Source of the DNA: Thecamonas trahens ATCC 50062
Taxonomy: Eukaryota > Apusozoa > Apusomonadida > Apusomonadidae
Direction of reading: 5' to 3'
DNA length: 64,000 nt
Assembly (NCBI RefSeq): GCF_000142905.1
Contig: NW_013657677.1
Coordinates: 523,167 to 587,166 of the forward strand
The translations under genes were made by a program, and so were the position numbers. Position 1 is the first letter of the stretch; the number at the start of each line of letters is the position of its first letter. The notes beneath the pieces were generated by a model. That model searched no databases and was not told the origin of the DNA. It worked only from the letters and a program-made list of their open reading frames with translations. Shown here in pieces: positions 62,601-64,000 of the stretch.

Positions 62601-63175
62601 AACTCCTCGATGAGCCGCTCGCGCGGCTCAGAGTACTCCTGCAGGTACGTGCAAATGCCCGAGTAGTGCTCCTCCTCCTTGAGTTTCATCCGAAAGTACG
62701 CACGGGCGTAAAAGCCGACCACAATCCGGCGCTCCGCAACCGACGCCACAAGCATCTGCAGCTGCGCGTACGCCACCATCAGATCGAGGTACTCGGTCAT
62801 TTGGCGCGGGTTGATGCTCATGTCCAACGTCCGCGTCGACGTCGACATGTCCGCAAGCACCTTGTACGCCACCTCCTTGAACTCGAGGCACTCCTGGAAC
62901 ACAAAGTAGTACTCCTGGAGCTCGGCCTCGTACTGCTGCGCGTTGCGGTCGACAAGGTCGTACCCGGGCATGCTCTCAAAGTTGGGCGGGACAGACGGAA
63001 AGTGCTTCTCGATCGCCGCGTGCATCTTCTTCAGCGCCGGCTCGCGCATGGCCTCGGGCGCACGGTCCGAGTTGAACGTCGTCTTGAGGTTGTACACCCT
63101 CGTCAGCATACCCTGCGCGTGCTCATTGAGCAGCACAAGCGCTTCCGCGTTACTCGACATGTCTATTCCCTCCAT
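59669..63175 (-). CDS. NCKAP1: NAP1/NCKAP1 subunit of the SCAR/WAVE complex
   Basis: Large helical scaffold of the WAVE regulatory complex that controls Arp2/3 actin assembly, 1168 residues (human 1128). Single exon. Family blocks run through the whole length: an N-terminal LVLLNEHAQGMLTRVYNLKT, YYFVFQECLEFKEVAYKVLA, FYARAYFRMKLKEEEHYSGI, EKYTMWILFGTLLCPNEL, YHVKYLQTTDVNGL and the C-terminal FLRNMLRKALREAV, LGVCAQVTK and RLPFVLAACFSC. It has no enzymatic activity; it binds SRA1/PIR121. The start is taken at 63175 (MEGIDMSS); 63160 is an alternative. Frame upstream of 63175 is open but is only a translation of the CCAG repeat. Its presence implies lamellipodia or pseudopod-like actin protrusions. 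Confidence 0.96.
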   Translation of the reverse strand: MEGIDMSSNAEALVLLNEHAQGMLTRVYNLKTTFNSDRAPEAMREPALKKMHAAIEKHFPSVPPNFESMPGYDLVDRNAQQYEAELQEYYFVFQECLEFKEVAYKVLADMSTSTRTLDMSINPRQMTEYLDLMVAYAQLQMLVASVAERRIVVGFYARAYFRMKLKEEEHYSGICTYLQEYSEPRERLIEEFASISSLVGSALTTLQMPYMKLLSTAQLRDDGDISIVSHAGAAAVVPANGPIYTAARNMEKYTMWILFGTLLCPNELASANLFGLLKTALSYVSMLPVHRDVLVVIHNEFQQVFASFNGSAINLTKQKKFVVETSTTFTQTAGATHRERRQWLRQALASLYSMCAGEPGLLGPKLPMVLAACALATDEIKFYVHHHGREELPPNKSKAKHNAAEFEDPTVPTIVYYVDAFVDLLEKYEDDILAYHVKYLQTTDVNGLQHALNAFSAECGLDQEPLDVFEDIISACENASAGNRALMETISLNWMRLQVIYCSQQAPFQPTNVAFKNLAARLNLISQHAEVVGNFKSTVLKHASLDMLFWHRPTFLAMFQGAVGSPTPLAMHSMAMAKVCDTFAYRTSRFLPEERVHIGSQGIELATQVFSAMAKQITNMCQRVGESILSLKSQLAPVEAFKLFQAQRDAAAAGTAVNPSAGGALPGTESIPANRNAVARMSEALVILRYLCMAFGEHEAVRVFDSVIVPREILVRAIKDVFSALVLKLCRSESGMIARPSQLLSRLQAYLHGFSLVERYIDVNVQELIRTVMVHHSFSTTLEQQKSGVEAEPQAMVMVDFVAKWYTEFVLRKVVDGVCFSPLNGSFITPPVAGRTGPFAQHFLSEPEIRALVTLLGPYGVDVMDHHLVNGIGRHIVLMKKILAANRSYTEELVTNYHAEDPAAETIAKFQSLPQLTSSVVAIGNITFLRNMLRKALREAVRDATPFIASVVESTVRQYAINYEREPKLLGMDQLAKYCGSDRDPDHLLLGVCAQVTKVQEDVQLWARLPFVLAACFSCTAVWGQPSARYDPDLEAAPLGGHAFAQAAALLISAFTITLEAMRDLRPGSITRGAVVSSRLFVEVSSVIILRLFKVEGKAANPQIPSLLVALDKFVQASEFISQETADVFVPYAATRSAYRTLYQPPEEPPKRINFEITGDVPVDLDAI

Positions 63176-63863
63176 ACCCTCGCTTGTTAGTGAACCATCT
63201 TCCGTTTTGCCCGAGCGAGTCCCTTTGCCCGAGCCAGCCAGCCAAGCCAGCCAGCCAGCCAGCCAGCCAGCCACTCTTGCCCCCCGCAGCGACCCTAGCC
63301 CCCGTCGCCCCCACGCTGCCACACCCTCTCATTTCCTCCTCCTCCTCCTCCTCCACCACCCCTCCTCCACCCTCTCTCCCCACCACTCCTTCCCCCCTCC
63401 CATCCCTCCTCGCTTGCCGCAAGGAACACCTTGTCGGAAGGTCATGGTGGTGCCTTCCTCGTTCAGGCGAAAAAATGGCAACGGCCCCAAGGTCGGCTTC
63501 CGAGCTGGGGGGAGTGGTCATGCATGGTACGGGGAAGAGTAGCTCGTCTGGCATGGCCTACACTGGGGGGGGGATACCATGAACTATAGCTATGTCCATC
63601 CCTATCCCCTCCCCGCCCAACACACTCGCTTCTCTCTCTCTTCGTCCTCCCTTTCCTCTCTTGCTCATGCTCTCCTCGTCGACGTACGAATCCAAGCGCG
63701 GAGAGACCGGTGGCGAGTCGCCCAACCACGAGGTCGGCCAGCGAGATCAGCAGCTGCGGGGGGAGTTGTATGATTTGGGTGCGACCAATGGCAAAAAAAT
63801 TGTAATTGGTGCACAACCGTCACCCACGACCACGTGCGCACATACGCATTCATTGCCACAGCC
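63176..63863. other. Intergenic region, C/T-rich with CCAG repeat
   Basis: Upstream of NAP1 and downstream of the partial gene at the right edge. It contains the CCAG run, a long C/T tract (63290-63420) and a TCTCT-rich stretch near 63630-63660. No further gene or RNA seen. Confidence 0.5.
63229..63274 (+). repeat. (GCCA)n microsatellite
   Basis: About ten GCCA units with one extra A, 54-99 bp upstream of the NAP1 start codon. Confidence 0.9.
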
Positions 63864-64000
63864 TCACGGGGTAGCGTTGAGGCTCCTCGCCGCCGCCGCG
63901 CGCGGCTTCATCGCGCTTTTCACCCGCAGCATTGACTCGAGCTCGGTGACCTTGGCCTTGAGCGAGACCTGCTTCTCGCGGGCGGCCCGCGCGGCGGCGA
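63864..64000 (-). CDS. C-terminus of a coiled-coil protein (partial)
   Basis: The last 45 codons of a gene that runs off the right edge. Reading from the edge: Ala/Arg-rich, then EKQVSLKAKVTELESMLRVK, a typical coiled-coil end, and a short basic Ala/Arg-rich tail before TGA at 63866-63864. The family cannot be named from this piece. Confidence 0.6.
   Translation of the reverse strand, partial: AAARAAREKQVSLKAKVTELESMLRVKSAMKPRAAAARSLNATP

Noticed and set aside
1-64000. Bacterial or organellar origin of the segment
   Set aside because: Spliceosomal introns, U5 DIM1, RNA polymerase III, gp210 and WAVE-complex genes place it in a eukaryotic nucleus.

Overview
The window looks like a compact, GC-rich nuclear chromosome segment of a free-living protist. 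The genes are eukaryotic: oligosaccharyltransferase, nuclear pore, RNA polymerase III, spliceosome, SCAR/WAVE, EB1 and mitochondrial genes. They are interrupted by short GT-AG introns of 50-460 nt and sit on both strands with very little intergenic DNA. Flagellar-associated genes (SPATA17-like, OSCP1) beside an actin regulator (NAP1) suggest an amoeboid flagellate. An apusomonad such as Thecamonas would fit, but the sequence alone does not prove it.

Layout. 1-11.7 kb: ribophorin II (5' exon off the left edge), a SPATA17-like IQ protein, ribose-5-phosphate isomerase, the nuclear-pore membrane glycoprotein gp210/NUP210, and a 5-alpha-reductase-like membrane enzyme. 12-18.6 kb: a VPS9-domain Rab-GEF with a peptidoglycan-binding-like tail, a divergent Ras-like GTPase, OSCP1 and an unrecognised coiled-coil protein. 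18.9-28.4 kb: a receptor with an extracellular ligand-binding domain joined to a degenerate cyclic-nucleotide phosphodiesterase, then COX16, mitochondrial leucyl-tRNA synthetase, an unknown Ser-rich protein and a THEM6-like thioesterase. 29-36.6 kb: an unknown protein, an auxilin-like J protein, a mitochondrial carrier, a type I membrane protein, DNA polymerase kappa and the U5 snRNP protein DIM1. 36.8-47.1 kb: mostly unrecognised low-complexity, coiled-coil or type I membrane proteins, ending in RPC5. 47.8-56.2 kb: a repeat-rich single-pass protein, an acidic nuclear protein, KIN17, EB1 and a GT61 glycosyltransferase. 56.4-64 kb: an ER-lumenal DnaJ, a fused multi-histone protein, NAP1 and the end of one further gene.

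Two loci stand out. The gene at 57714-59514 encodes, after splicing, one chain with a canonical H2B fold, a canonical H2A fold, an H4-like fold and a possible H3-like helical region. The gene at 18901-22440 is a periplasmic-binding-type receptor fused to a PDE domain that lacks most metal and nucleotide ligands.

Sequence quality matters for every reader of this window. Fourteen frame breaks inside nine otherwise well-conserved or continuous genes are each repaired by adding one base, usually in a homopolymer, and none needs a base removed. I read them as base-caller deletions and annotate the genes as intact across them, saying where each break lies. Five convergent gene pairs have stop codons only 7-22 bp apart. 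Microsatellites and pyrimidine tracts cluster just upstream of start codons. I saw no rRNA or tRNA gene, transposon or CRISPR array.
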